DNA from: Saccharofermentans sp.
GTDB lineage: Bacteria; Bacillota; Clostridia; Saccharofermentanales; Saccharofermentanaceae
NCBI GenBank assembly: GCA_024403795.1
Contig: JAKSRD010000003.1
Span: 1 to 64,000 of the forward strand
DNA length: 64,000 nt
Reading direction: 5' to 3'
Below, piece after piece: positions 8,431 through 16,958 of the stretch (the first letter of the stretch is position 1; the number at the start of each line of letters is the position of its first letter). The translations under genes were made by a program, and so were the position numbers. The notes under the pieces were generated by a model. It had not been told where the DNA came from and searched no databases. It was given only the letters and a program-made list of their open reading frames with translations.

Positions 8431-9660
8431 ATGGGCATTACTGACAGGATTATGAACATGTCTCTCAAGATAAAGATCATTATCTCAGCAGTTGCGGTTG
8501 CAGTAATAGCCGCAGTCGTTGTAGCTGTCTTTATGACGAAGGGCGGTTATCTGGCAACCACCATGCGTCTTCTGAGAGTCGAAGGAACTGTAAATATCGA
8601 AGATGCGAACGGCGGGTCAAAGCCTGTGATCGATAATATCAGATTCCAATCCGGCGATGCCCTGAATACGGGTGCTGACGGAATTGCTTCCGTCGGGCTT
8701 GATGATACAAAGATAATTACTCTCCAGAATAACAGCAGAGCTGAATTCTCCAAAAACAGAAAGCAGCTGGAACTCAAACTTACACAGGGTTCCTTGTTCT
8801 TCGAGGTTACTCAACACCTCAAGGATGATGAGACTTTTGAGATCAAGACATCCACTATGACTGCCGGTATCAGAGGTACATCCGGATATGTATTTTGTGA
8901 TGAAGCAGGCTTCTGGTCGCTGGCTCTTACTGACGGTGTGGTTTCAATTACGGCCACCAATCCTAAGACAGGAGAGACGAAGACCGCAGAGGTTCACGGC
9001 GGTCAGTTATTGAAGGTATATACTTTCGACAGAGAGGTTGACAGTGTTGATTTTACGCTTGAGAATTATCAACCGAATGAGCTTCCTTCAGACGTTCTTG
9101 CCGGGCTGAAGAATAATGATGCGCTTGTTGACAAGATCTGTGCTGATACCGGTTGGGATAAGGATAGATTCAAGGCCCTTATCGACAAGGCAGCAGAAGG
9201 AATGATGCCTAAGTCAACTCCGACACCGAGTTCAACACCTGCTGATACTCCTACGACGACGCCTAAGACTACGTCAACGCCGAAGCCGACTATTACGGGA
9301 ATACCTACATTGACGGTTACACCTACACCTGAACCGACAGAGGCTGCTGAGGCTACGACGAACACAGAGGATACAGAGGATACAGAGGAAGATGAGCCTG
9401 CTTCAACGACTGCAGCACCGACGTCCACACCTGTACCGACATCGGTGCCTGCGACCCCTACGCCGGAACCGACTACAACTGAGGAGGAGCCGACAGAAGT
9501 TGAACCGGATATACCTGAAGGACATGATGAACCTGAAGAACCGGATACACCTGAAGGACATGATGAACCTGAAGAACCGGATACACCGGAAGGACATGAT
9601 GAGCCTGAAGAACCTGATATACCGGAAGGTTACGATAATAACGACTTTGATAAGGGTTAA
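8431..9660 (+). CDS. FecR-domain membrane protein with Thr/Pro-rich tail
   Basis: 409 residues. One transmembrane helix (about 13-33) anchors an extracellular FecR-like beta domain at about 45-165 (FQSGDALNTGADGIASVGL, QGSLFFEV, TMTAGIRGTSGYV motifs). A low-complexity stalk from about 265 is rich in Thr, Pro and Glu and ends in imperfect 12-residue repeats of the type EPEEPDTPEGHD. RBS GGAGGA precedes the ATG. It is followed by a CHASE2 cyclase and an MBL-GGDEF protein. FecR domains sense envelope signals in iron transport and also occur next to CHASE2 cyclases. Here it may be an extracellular sensor or scaffold for the cyclase (inference). No sigma factor is nearby, so FecA-type regulation is unlikely. 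Confidence 0.8.
   Translation: MGITDRIMNMSLKIKIIISAVAVAVIAAVVVAVFMTKGGYLATTMRLLRVEGTVNIEDANGGSKPVIDNIRFQSGDALNTGADGIASVGLDDTKIITLQNNSRAEFSKNRKQLELKLTQGSLFFEVTQHLKDDETFEIKTSTMTAGIRGTSGYVFCDEAGFWSLALTDGVVSITATNPKTGETKTAEVHGGQLLKVYTFDREVDSVDFTLENYQPNELPSDVLAGLKNNDALVDKICADTGWDKDRFKALIDKAAEGMMPKSTPTPSSTPADTPTTTPKTTSTPKPTITGIPTLTVTPTPEPTEAAEATTNTEDTEDTEEDEPASTTAAPTSTPVPTSVPATPTPEPTTTEEEPTEVEPDIPEGHDEPEEPDTPEGHDEPEEPDTPEGHDEPEEPDIPEGYDNNDFDKG
9500..9640. repeat. in-frame 36-bp tandem repeats in the FecR-like gene
   Basis: About three to four copies of a 36-bp unit (containing GAACCGGATACACCTGAAGG) encode the PEEPDTPEGHDE stalk repeats. Such arrays tend to vary in copy number between strains and lengthen or shorten the surface stalk. 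Confidence 0.8.
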
Positions 9661-9774
9661 TTATATGGTAGATGCGGTGCGGGATTCCTCTGTGACGGTG
9701 AGGAATACTATGTCAGATAGGACTGACACTGCAACCGGAAGCTTACAACAATAGCACATACAATTTGTAGCATT

Positions 9775-11580
9775 ATGAATGACCGGACTCGAAAATTGAT
9801 CACCGCATGCGTGTGGGCCACCTCGATTACAGTGCTGTGTGCACTGGGACTTTTCAGGCGTCCGGAGTTATGGCTCCAGGACGAATTGTTCCAGCAGGAG
9901 GAGTCTGTTGCAGGTGACGTAGTAATTATCGGAATTGATGAGAATGATATCCGCGAATTCGGTGCTTACAATTCATGGGACAGAAGCATCATGGCGAGAG
10001 CTCTTGAGGCGTTGGCTTCAGATCCTGACAATCTTCCTGCAGTGGTCGCCGTTGATGCCATGTATTCCGGTAATACCGATGCTGAGAATGATGCGAGACT
10101 TGCAGAAGCCGCAGCAAAGCTTCCGAATATCGTTATGGCTACTGAAGCTACTTTCGGTCAGAAGACTACTTTCGGAAGTGCATCGGTCATAATCGATGAT
10201 TTCGCGGTCCTTAATTACGAAGAACCATATGATGAACTGAAGGACGTTACGACTCAGGGACACATTAATGTGATGTATGACAGTGACGGTGTTGTACGTC
10301 ATGCAATCCTCTTCGTTGATCCTGAGAACGGACGAACATATTCCATGCAGTATGAAGCTGCAAGATTATATGCAGAGACCAAGGGTATGAATATAAAAAT
10401 GCCTCCGACGAATTCTCGCGGACAGTTTTATGTCTCTTATTCCGGCGGCCCGGGTGATTTCTATGACGGAATCAATCTGTCAGCTCTGATCAACGGAAGT
10501 GTTGATTCGAGTTATTTTGCAGGCAAGCTTGTTCTTATCGGACCTTATACGACCGGACTTCAGGATTCCTACAATACACCGATCGATAAAGGGCAGATGA
10601 TGTACGGCGTCGAATACCAGGCAAATGTCATTCAGTGCATCTTAGACGGTGACTACAAGGAAGATGCGCCGGATTATATCCAGATCGGGATCTTATGGAT
10701 CGTTTGTCTTGCGTTTTATCTTTTCTCCGGCAATCGAAAACTCAGATTCTCCATACCGCTTCTGCTTGCAGGAGAAGGTTTATCAATAGGTCTTTCACTC
10801 CTTCTTTATTCCGGCGGTCTTATCACACATGCATTGTGGATCCCGCTTGCACTTCTTGTTTTGTTTGTGGCAAGTGTTGCCGAGAACTATATCCGCGCGG
10901 CGATCGCAAGACAGAATGTTACCAAGACATTTGAGAGATATGTTGCTCCGAATGTTGTCGGGGAGATCCTTAAGGAAGGCACTGACAGCCTGAAGCTCGG
11001 AGGAAAAACAGTCGACATAGCCGTTCTGTTCGTGGATATCAGAGGTTTTACAACGATGTCCGAGAGACTTTCTCCTGAAGAAGTAGTACACATCCTGAAT
11101 CAATATCTCTCAATGACTAGTGCTTGCATCGAGAATCACGGAGGTACACTTGATAAGTTTATCGGTGATGCGACCATGGCTTTCTGGGGTGCGCCGATCG
11201 CCGATGAAGATTCTGTCTATCACGCTTGTCAGACTGCATTGGATATTGTTGCAGGTGCAGAGGCTCTGTCTGCCAAGTTAAAGGAAGAAATCAATGAGGA
11301 GATACATGTCGGTATAGGCGTCAATTACGGACCGGCAGTTGTCGGCAACATGGGTTCCGAGAGAAGAATGGATTACACAGCTATCGGTGATACCGTAAAT
11401 ACATCAGCAAGACTTGAAGCAAATGCTCCTGCAAGTACTGTATATATCAGTCGTGCGGTAGCTGACAAACTTGGTGACAGAATGAGATATGAGCCGTTGG
11501 ATAAGCCCATTAAGCTTAAGGGTAAAGCTGACGGATTTGAGATATTAAGACTTATCGGAACGGAGGAGCGGATATGCTAA
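9775..11580 (+). CDS. CHASE2-domain class III adenylate/guanylate cyclase
   Basis: 601 residues. An N-terminal transmembrane helix (about 9-27) precedes a CHASE2 extracellular sensor (about 30-300: VVIIGIDENDIREFG, VVAVDAMYS, GKLVLIGPYTTGLQD). Two or three helices lie at about 302-365 and the class III cyclase domain at about 385-590. Metal ligands are D421 (LFVDIRGF) and D465 (FIGDATMAFWG); YTAIGDTVNTSARLE matches adenylate-type family members. No strong RBS is visible and TACAAT lies 10 nt upstream, so the start or leader may be unusual. Probably makes cAMP in response to an outside signal; cAMP versus cGMP cannot be settled here. It overlaps the next gene by 7 nt. Confidence 0.9.
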   Translation: MNDRTRKLITACVWATSITVLCALGLFRRPELWLQDELFQQEESVAGDVVIIGIDENDIREFGAYNSWDRSIMARALEALASDPDNLPAVVAVDAMYSGNTDAENDARLAEAAAKLPNIVMATEATFGQKTTFGSASVIIDDFAVLNYEEPYDELKDVTTQGHINVMYDSDGVVRHAILFVDPENGRTYSMQYEAARLYAETKGMNIKMPPTNSRGQFYVSYSGGPGDFYDGINLSALINGSVDSSYFAGKLVLIGPYTTGLQDSYNTPIDKGQMMYGVEYQANVIQCILDGDYKEDAPDYIQIGILWIVCLAFYLFSGNRKLRFSIPLLLAGEGLSIGLSLLLYSGGLITHALWIPLALLVLFVASVAENYIRAAIARQNVTKTFERYVAPNVVGEILKEGTDSLKLGGKTVDIAVLFVDIRGFTTMSERLSPEEVVHILNQYLSMTSACIENHGGTLDKFIGDATMAFWGAPIADEDSVYHACQTALDIVAGAEALSAKLKEEINEEIHVGIGVNYGPAVVGNMGSERRMDYTAIGDTVNTSARLEANAPASTVYISRAVADKLGDRMRYEPLDKPIKLKGKADGFEILRLIGTEERIC

Positions 11581-13283
11581 AGTTTCTCGGAAGAGGCTCT
11601 GCATTCACGGATGAGCATAACAGTGCCTGCTTTGTGTCGAATGATGAATTAGTCATTATGGATTGTTCCATGACGACATTTAAGACTCTTAATGAGCTTA
11701 ATATGACTCTCTATGAGCGTGTATATGTGTTGGTTACCCATACTCACGGCGATCACGTGAGCGGTATCGGCATGCTGATCGATCTGCTGCACTTTTCAGT
11801 TAAGACTCCGATCACGATCGTTGCACCATCTTCGGAAGTTGAAGCAGATCTGTTCTATCTTCTCTCGAGGATAGAAGGCTGCAGAAGTGACTGGTACGAT
11901 CTTGTCTCGGCAGATGAACTGGATAAGGAATGGATGATCTGTCCGATACTTACCACGCATACCGAAGAATTGGCAGGGAAGTGTTTTGGTTACTGTCTTG
12001 AGATCAACGGCAACAGAGTCGTATTTACCGGTGACACCAATACGCTCTTGCCGTTTGAGAAATACTTGGGACGCGGAGCTTATCTTTATACGGAGATGTC
12101 GGCTTATAAGTCTCCGGTACATCTTTATTGCGTAGACATGAAAGACAAGATCAAGACGTTGTGTGATTCAGGTGTTCATGTGTATCTCATGCATCTTGAT
12201 GATGAGAAACGCATAGCTCAGACCATGGAAGGAACGGGTGCGGAATTGGCACCGCTTATGCAAGGAGGACTTATGATGGAAGATACAGAGAAGATGCTTA
12301 ACGGTATTTACGACATCACTGACAGCTTATACAAGAACATGTGCATGAACAGTACCTCAGATCACAATCTTTTATTTTCTTATCTGACCGATCTCGGAAA
12401 GACTATTGTTGATGCAGACAGAGCAAGCTTCTGGAAATGGGATAAGCGTAAGGGACAGATATGGACAATGTCTGCGACCGGTGTCGACAAGATCATCATT
12501 CCGGACGACAAAGGACTTGTAAGCAAAGCATTGAGAACAAAGAAGACTGTGGTTACGAACGATCCGTATAATGATCCCGATTTCAATAAGGAAGTAGATA
12601 TCAAGACAGGATATACAACAAAGTCAGTTCTTACTCTTCCCGTAGCTGACATTAACGGTGATTTTATCGGTGCACTTCAACTTATTAACAAAAACGATCC
12701 GGCAGGTTTTGATGAAGTCGAAGATCCCAAGAAACTCTCTCTTGCTGCACTTGTCTGCGGTATAGCGCTTGAGTCTGAGATGTTCCTGGAAGACTCTCAT
12801 CATGATAAGCTCACGGGTCTCAAGAACAGAATGGGATTCTACTATGACTTCAGTAAGAGATATAAAGATTATCTTGTTCCCGGCAGTGATAAGAGGATGT
12901 CTCTGTTCATCTGTGACATCGATAAATTCAAGCGTGTCAATGATACCTATGGTCACAATGCCGGCGATGATGTTCTCGCATTTACCGCACATCTGGTCGA
13001 GTCCTGCTGCGGCGAGAATGATATGGTCTACAGATGGGGCGGTGAAGAGTTTGTCATGGTAATGCGCGGTGCTGAACTTGATGAAGCGGTTCGAAAAGCG
13101 GAAGAGATCAGAGTCAAACTCGAAGGCTCAGATATCGATGCAGACGGAACCACGATCAGATGTACGCTCAGCTTCGGTTGTGCACTTTTCGATCCGTCAA
13201 AGACGATAGAGGAAAATGTCAGCTCAGCTGATGAGAAACTCTATACTGCCAAAGAGACCGGAAGAAACAAAGTTTGCTTCTGA
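11574..13283 (+). CDS. metallo-beta-lactamase fold - GAF - GGDEF protein
   Basis: 569 residues with three domains. An MBL-fold hydrolase (about 1-225) has the metal motif H56-x-H58-x-D60-H61 and a later FTGDTN. A GAF-like sensor spans about 260-405. A GGDEF domain spans about 415-569 with an intact G489-G-E-E-F493 site and FICDIDKFKRVNDTYGH. The inhibitory I-site (RxxD five residues before GGEEF) reads GEND, so the Arg is missing and product inhibition through that site is unlikely. Predicted diguanylate cyclase whose MBL domain may hydrolyse a phosphodiester or other ligand. Overlap with the cyclase gene suggests linked cAMP/c-di-GMP signalling. Confidence 0.88.
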   Translation: MLKFLGRGSAFTDEHNSACFVSNDELVIMDCSMTTFKTLNELNMTLYERVYVLVTHTHGDHVSGIGMLIDLLHFSVKTPITIVAPSSEVEADLFYLLSRIEGCRSDWYDLVSADELDKEWMICPILTTHTEELAGKCFGYCLEINGNRVVFTGDTNTLLPFEKYLGRGAYLYTEMSAYKSPVHLYCVDMKDKIKTLCDSGVHVYLMHLDDEKRIAQTMEGTGAELAPLMQGGLMMEDTEKMLNGIYDITDSLYKNMCMNSTSDHNLLFSYLTDLGKTIVDADRASFWKWDKRKGQIWTMSATGVDKIIIPDDKGLVSKALRTKKTVVTNDPYNDPDFNKEVDIKTGYTTKSVLTLPVADINGDFIGALQLINKNDPAGFDEVEDPKKLSLAALVCGIALESEMFLEDSHHDKLTGLKNRMGFYYDFSKRYKDYLVPGSDKRMSLFICDIDKFKRVNDTYGHNAGDDVLAFTAHLVESCCGENDMVYRWGGEEFVMVMRGAELDEAVRKAEEIRVKLEGSDIDADGTTIRCTLSFGCALFDPSKTIEENVSSADEKLYTAKETGRNKVCF

Positions 13284-13328
13284 TCTCGTTGAATTCTACA
13301 AAGCAATAATGTAAAATTATACCTGCTG

Positions 13329-13353
13329 AAACCTGCGTTCGCGCAGGTTTTTT
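13329..13353 (+). terminator. intrinsic terminator of signalling operon
   Basis: Perfect 9-bp stem AAACCTGCG / CGCAGGTTT around a TTCG tetraloop, followed by Ts. Lies 46 bp after the GGDEF gene stop. Confidence 0.92.
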
Positions 13354-13390
13354 ATTGAAGGAATAAGGATGGTTTTTAGGGGAGGAATCT

Positions 13391-14485
13391 ATGGCAATCT
13401 GGGATAACATGAATCCGATGGCGGATAGTGAAGATGAGTTGTTTGCGGACTTCGATGCGAAGGCTGCGGAAGAACGGAGAATTGCAGAAGAAGAGAAAGA
13501 GAAGGCGAAGAGGGATGCGTTCGGAACTTTCGGAGTAAAGCCGCAGGCAGCTGCGAATCCGTTCTTCGCTTCATATCGTTCTAATTACAGTAATGAATCA
13601 GCAGTCGGCTTCAAGGCTGAGGATTCCGGTGATTCTTCGGAAGAAGGTCAGGAATCCGGACTGAATCACATACTTATTTCGGGAGATGAACCCGTTTTGG
13701 ACAAGAACGTTGATACGGAGCAAAAGCTCGGTATGTCGCCGATGTTCGGTCTGCAGCAGAAAGTCGCTGCAGATACGAAGCCCGATCTGATCAGTGATCA
13801 TGGTGCAAGTCAAGCAGACGCTTCGGGAATTGATACCGGGAGTGCTCAGAGTGCGTCTCTCGGAAGTATTGGTATGAGTACTCTTTTTCAGGGAAGGGCA
13901 AATGATCCTCTGCTCATGAAGCTTAAGAGATATGTCGAGATGTTTGCCGAGTGTGAGACGTTGGCTACCATGATCAAGCCTGAGAATTCAATTCCGCAAG
14001 TAGACGGAATACCTGCCAGGAAAAGATCTTTTATCCGCTATTTTTGGCCTTTTTTGGCCGGAGCTATCGGTGGCGGTTTTTTTGTTTACTATGTGGGTGT
14101 CTTTTTGGTCGTGTTATCCAGACTTAATACTATCGCGGAGCAAGGTACGGATGTGGTTATAGGTGATACTCTGTTATCCTACGTAATCGCAATTCTCGTT
14201 GCAGTGATTATTGCGATCTTTGGTGTAAAGATCGCGAAGGCTAAGCAGAGTAAATATAACAGTGAAGTCGAGTATCAGAACACACAGGAAGAAGTGCTCC
14301 ATCAAAAAGCAGTCAACAATCAGAAGATGATCAGCCAATATCAGCAGAACATTCAGAAGATGAATGAATATGAGCAGCTTCTGCCTCCGCAGTATCGCAA
14401 TATAGATGCTATTACTGCCCTTGTAGAGATTTTCGAGAGCGGCAAAGCTGCCTCGCTCGATGAGGCCTGCGCGTTGCTCGCGTAA
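13391..14485 (+). CDS. uncharacterised two-helix membrane protein
   Basis: 364 residues, family not recognised. RBS GGGGAGGA precedes the ATG. Residues 1-200 are polar, low-complexity and probably disordered, beginning with an acidic patch and a charged EERRIAEEEKEKAKR helix. Two transmembrane segments lie at about 217-242 and 255-278, followed by a coiled-coil-like stretch (about 282-330, rich in Gln, Glu and Asn). The C-terminus (PPQYRNIDAITALVEIFESGKAASLDEACALL) resembles a short helical motif common in Firmicutes membrane proteins of unknown role, ending in a helix about gene-dosage of acidic residues. An SLC13-like permease starts 8 bp downstream, so they probably share a transcript. Confidence 0.7.
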   Translation: MAIWDNMNPMADSEDELFADFDAKAAEERRIAEEEKEKAKRDAFGTFGVKPQAAANPFFASYRSNYSNESAVGFKAEDSGDSSEEGQESGLNHILISGDEPVLDKNVDTEQKLGMSPMFGLQQKVAADTKPDLISDHGASQADASGIDTGSAQSASLGSIGMSTLFQGRANDPLLMKLKRYVEMFAECETLATMIKPENSIPQVDGIPARKRSFIRYFWPFLAGAIGGGFFVYYVGVFLVVLSRLNTIAEQGTDVVIGDTLLSYVIAILVAVIIAIFGVKIAKAKQSKYNSEVEYQNTQEEVLHQKAVNNQKMISQYQQNIQKMNEYEQLLPPQYRNIDAITALVEIFESGKAASLDEACALLA

Positions 14486-14493
14486 CGTGATAT

Positions 14494-15636
14494 ATGCAGG
14501 GACTGATCAGAAGCATCAAGAGTAACGCGATCCTGTACATCTCAGGACTGCTGGCGGTTATTTCCTGTTTTTTTGTTCATCCCGATAAAGCGTATTTCGG
14601 ATACATTAACTTCAGGGTTCTTGCCATACTGTTCTGTCTGATGCTGATAGTTGCGGCCTTAGGTCACATCGGAACATTTGACATACTTACGAATAAGCTT
14701 CTTACGAGAGTGAGATCATACAGAGGCATCAGTCTTCTTTTATCACTCCTGGCATTCTTCCTCAGCATGTTCCTTACAAACGATGTATCACTCGTGACTC
14801 TGGTTCCGTTCGCGATAATGGTCCTCGCTCCGTTCGGAGAGAACCGTAAGCTGATGTTTACGCTCATCATAATGACTGTCGCAGCCAATCTCGGCAGCAT
14901 GCTTACACCTATCGGCAACCCTCAGAATCTTTATCTTTACGATCACTACAAGGTGCCGATAGCTGATTTTCTGATGCTCATGCTTCCTTATTCTGCACTG
15001 GCACTTGCATCGGTTGTCATCTTAACTTTCGTTCTTGTCAGAGGAAGTGCTGAATTACCTCATTCGGGACGCGGTGAGCAGACGAGACTCTCTGCGGTTA
15101 GGCTGATCATTTATTTTGTGTTATTTGTGTTGAACATCTTAACCGTAGTCGGTTTTGTTCACTATCTGATCTCACTTGCCGTTACCGTGACGGTGATGCT
15201 CATCATGGATCGTAAAGCCTTCCGCAAGGCAGACTACAATCTTCTTCTTACGTTCATTTTCTTCTTTGTCCTCATAGGCAATATCGGACGTATCGATGTC
15301 ATCACAAATGCTCTCTCGGGACTAGTTACGAAGTATCCCGTTCCTGCAGCAGTATTGTCTTCGCAGATCATCAGTAACGTGCCCGCAGCCATGCTTCTGT
15401 CGGCTTTTACGGATGACGGAAAGTCCCTCATCATCGGCACGAATCTCGGCGGTCTCGGCACACTCATAGCAAGTATGGCGAGCCTTATCACGTACAGATT
15501 CCATGCCGCATTTGCAAAAGAGCAGGCAGACAGAGCCGAAGGAAAGAAAGAGAACTATCTTTTGCATTTCACGGTAATTAATGTGATCGTGTTGGTGATC
15601 CTTTTCGCGTTGTATCTGATACTGAGCAGAGGATAA
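14494..15636 (+). CDS. SLC13/ArsB-NhaD type anion permease
   Basis: 380 residues, about 10-11 hydrophobic helices throughout. Characteristic ion-transporter superfamily motifs are present: FLTNDVSLVTLVPFA in the first half, NLGSMLTPIGNPQNL before the middle and SQIISNVPAAMLLSAF plus TNLGGLGTLIASMASL in the second half. These are re-entrant loops that bind Na+ and anion in SLC13/ArsB-type carriers. Substrate could be a dicarboxylate, citrate, sulfate or arsenite. Clear RBS not seen; the start is 8 bp after the upstream stop. Confidence 0.82.
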   Translation: MQGLIRSIKSNAILYISGLLAVISCFFVHPDKAYFGYINFRVLAILFCLMLIVAALGHIGTFDILTNKLLTRVRSYRGISLLLSLLAFFLSMFLTNDVSLVTLVPFAIMVLAPFGENRKLMFTLIIMTVAANLGSMLTPIGNPQNLYLYDHYKVPIADFLMLMLPYSALALASVVILTFVLVRGSAELPHSGRGEQTRLSAVRLIIYFVLFVLNILTVVGFVHYLISLAVTVTVMLIMDRKAFRKADYNLLLTFIFFFVLIGNIGRIDVITNALSGLVTKYPVPAAVLSSQIISNVPAAMLLSAFTDDGKSLIIGTNLGGLGTLIASMASLITYRFHAAFAKEQADRAEGKKENYLLHFTVINVIVLVILFALYLILSRG

Positions 15637-15675
15637 GGGCTTAGCTGAATTGTTCCGGCAGAAGAGGACATAGTA

Positions 15676-16086
15676 ATGAAGAAGATCAATTCCATTCATT
15701 TCGGCGGCATCATGATCGCTGCATCTCTCGTTACCGGCATTGTCATTCCTGCCGTTATCTGGTTTCTGAAGGGGAAATGGTTTTGGCCGATCAGTGTTGC
15801 CGGTGCTCTGATCCTCCTTGTGTTTGCAGTCTTGTTTGCAATCGAGATGCATCAGGATAACGGAAAGATCCCGCACTATGTTAAGCATCTGAAAGAGACC
15901 GTACCTTACGATCCGGAGAAGCAGTATCCGGTCATCAGGAATTCGATCTGCACCGGCGAGAAGATCGCCGGATTCCGCGATAAGCAAGGGAACGGCTTCA
16001 CCGAAGTCATGGTGATACATAACGACGAAGAGAAGCGCCTGTTCATGAATATCTATGATCTCACTACGGTAAAGGATGAGTACTGA
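15676..16086 (+). CDS. small membrane protein, unknown function
   Basis: 136 residues, no recognised family. Two hydrophobic helices at about 10-31 and 36-56 are followed by a soluble tail of about 80 residues (KHLKETVPYDPEKQYPVIRNSIC...). RBS AGAGGA lies before the ATG. It starts 39 bp after the permease gene in the same direction and is probably the last gene of that transcript. Terminates in a region of convergence with the GntR gene. Confidence 0.7.
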   Translation: MKKINSIHFGGIMIAASLVTGIVIPAVIWFLKGKWFWPISVAGALILLVFAVLFAIEMHQDNGKIPHYVKHLKETVPYDPEKQYPVIRNSICTGEKIAGFRDKQGNGFTEVMVIHNDEEKRLFMNIYDLTTVKDEY

Positions 16087-16142
16087 TACATAGAATGACA
16101 CCTTGGTACCGATAATCTTTTTGCTCCCCGTTTTTTAGTAAA

Positions 16143-16178
16143 GAACAAAAAAGAACTGCTCCCGAAGAAGCAGTTCCC
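16143..16178 (-). terminator. intrinsic terminator of the GntR gene
   Basis: Arms GAACTGCT (16153-16160) and AGCAGTTC (16169-16176), followed in the minus direction by a T-rich run (A-rich on plus, 16143-16152). Orientation fits the minus-strand GntR gene ending at 16202. Confidence 0.85.
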
Positions 16179-16201
16179 AATAGTTACTTTGTTATGCAGA
16201 A

Positions 16202-16876
16202 TTACTCTGTGATGTATTCGTTGTAAGCCGTCTTAATGATATCCCAGTCGAGATCGAATCTAGACATGTGCTTAACGAAAGCAGCTTCTGCAGCATCCTT
16301 ATCGTGGCGGGCTATGGCGTCTGCAATTGCCTTGTGATCTGATACAAGCTTATTGTCCTTGATCGTCTTGAGTGAGAGTGATCTTACTCTATCGAAGTGA
16401 AGGCTCATGAGGCCGACCATGTAATAGCACTGCATCTTGTTACATGCTTCATAGATGTCCTTGTGGAACTCGTTATCGAGATCCAGGAACTTCGGAGGAT
16501 CGTTCTCGAGATAGAACTGCTGAAGCTTGATGTTGGCATAAAGCTTTTGGATATCCTCTTCGGTTGCAACATCGCATGCTTCTCTGATGAGTGATGTCTC
16601 AACGGCGACACGAAGGAATCTGGATTCCTTAATGAGCTCGTAGTCGATGAGTGAGACGCTGCATCCCTTCTGAGGAAGGATGTTGACGATCTTAGACTTC
16701 GACAATTCGAGGAAAGCCTCGTGAACGGGTGTTCTGGAGATTCCGAGCTGTGTTGCTATCTCCTGCTCGCCGATAAGGCTGCCGGGCTTGATCTCCATAT
16801 TGATGATGTTATCTTTTACTATTCGAAAAGCATATTCGCGGTTAGGCTCAAACGTGTTCTTTGGTGTAATGATCAT
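16202..16876 (-). CDS. GntR/FadR-type (FCD) regulator of glucuronate genes
   Basis: 224 residues. The N-terminal winged helix (about 10-80; GEQEIATQLGISRTPVHEAFLEL) is classic GntR. The all-helical FCD domain (about 85-215) keeps the metal/ligand residues in NEFHKDIYEAC, DHKAIADAIARHD and KHMSRFD. RBS AGGGGA is close to the ATG. It lies just downstream of uxuAB on the same strand. UxuR, ExuR and KdgR-like members of this subfamily repress hexuronate genes and release DNA on binding a sugar acid. A 14-bp palindrome of the family type (GTATAC core) is found before uxuA, kdgA, the ABC genes, the esterase/DUF624 pair and this gene, so it is very likely the regulon repressor. Confidence 0.87.
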   Translation of the reverse strand: MIITPKNTFEPNREYAFRIVKDNIINMEIKPGSLIGEQEIATQLGISRTPVHEAFLELSKSKIVNILPQKGCSVSLIDYELIKESRFLRVAVETSLIREACDVATEEDIQKLYANIKLQQFYLENDPPKFLDLDNEFHKDIYEACNKMQCYYMVGLMSLHFDRVRSLSLKTIKDNKLVSDHKAIADAIARHDKDAAEAAFVKHMSRFDLDWDIIKTAYNEYITE

Positions 16877-16944
16877 TATAGATTCCCCTTGAAAAATACG
16901 ATTTCCATAAAAAAAGTTAACATAAAAGAATGTTTGTGTCTAGC

Positions 16945-16958
16945 ACTTGCATACTAAT
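16945..16958. promoter_or_regulatory. operator candidate upstream of the GntR gene
   Basis: ACTTGCATACTAAT matches the palindrome ACTAGTATACTAGT at 11 of 14 positions. It overlaps the uxuB stop and lies about 70 bp before the GntR start, fitting autoregulation. It is the weakest of the five full sites. Confidence 0.45.
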
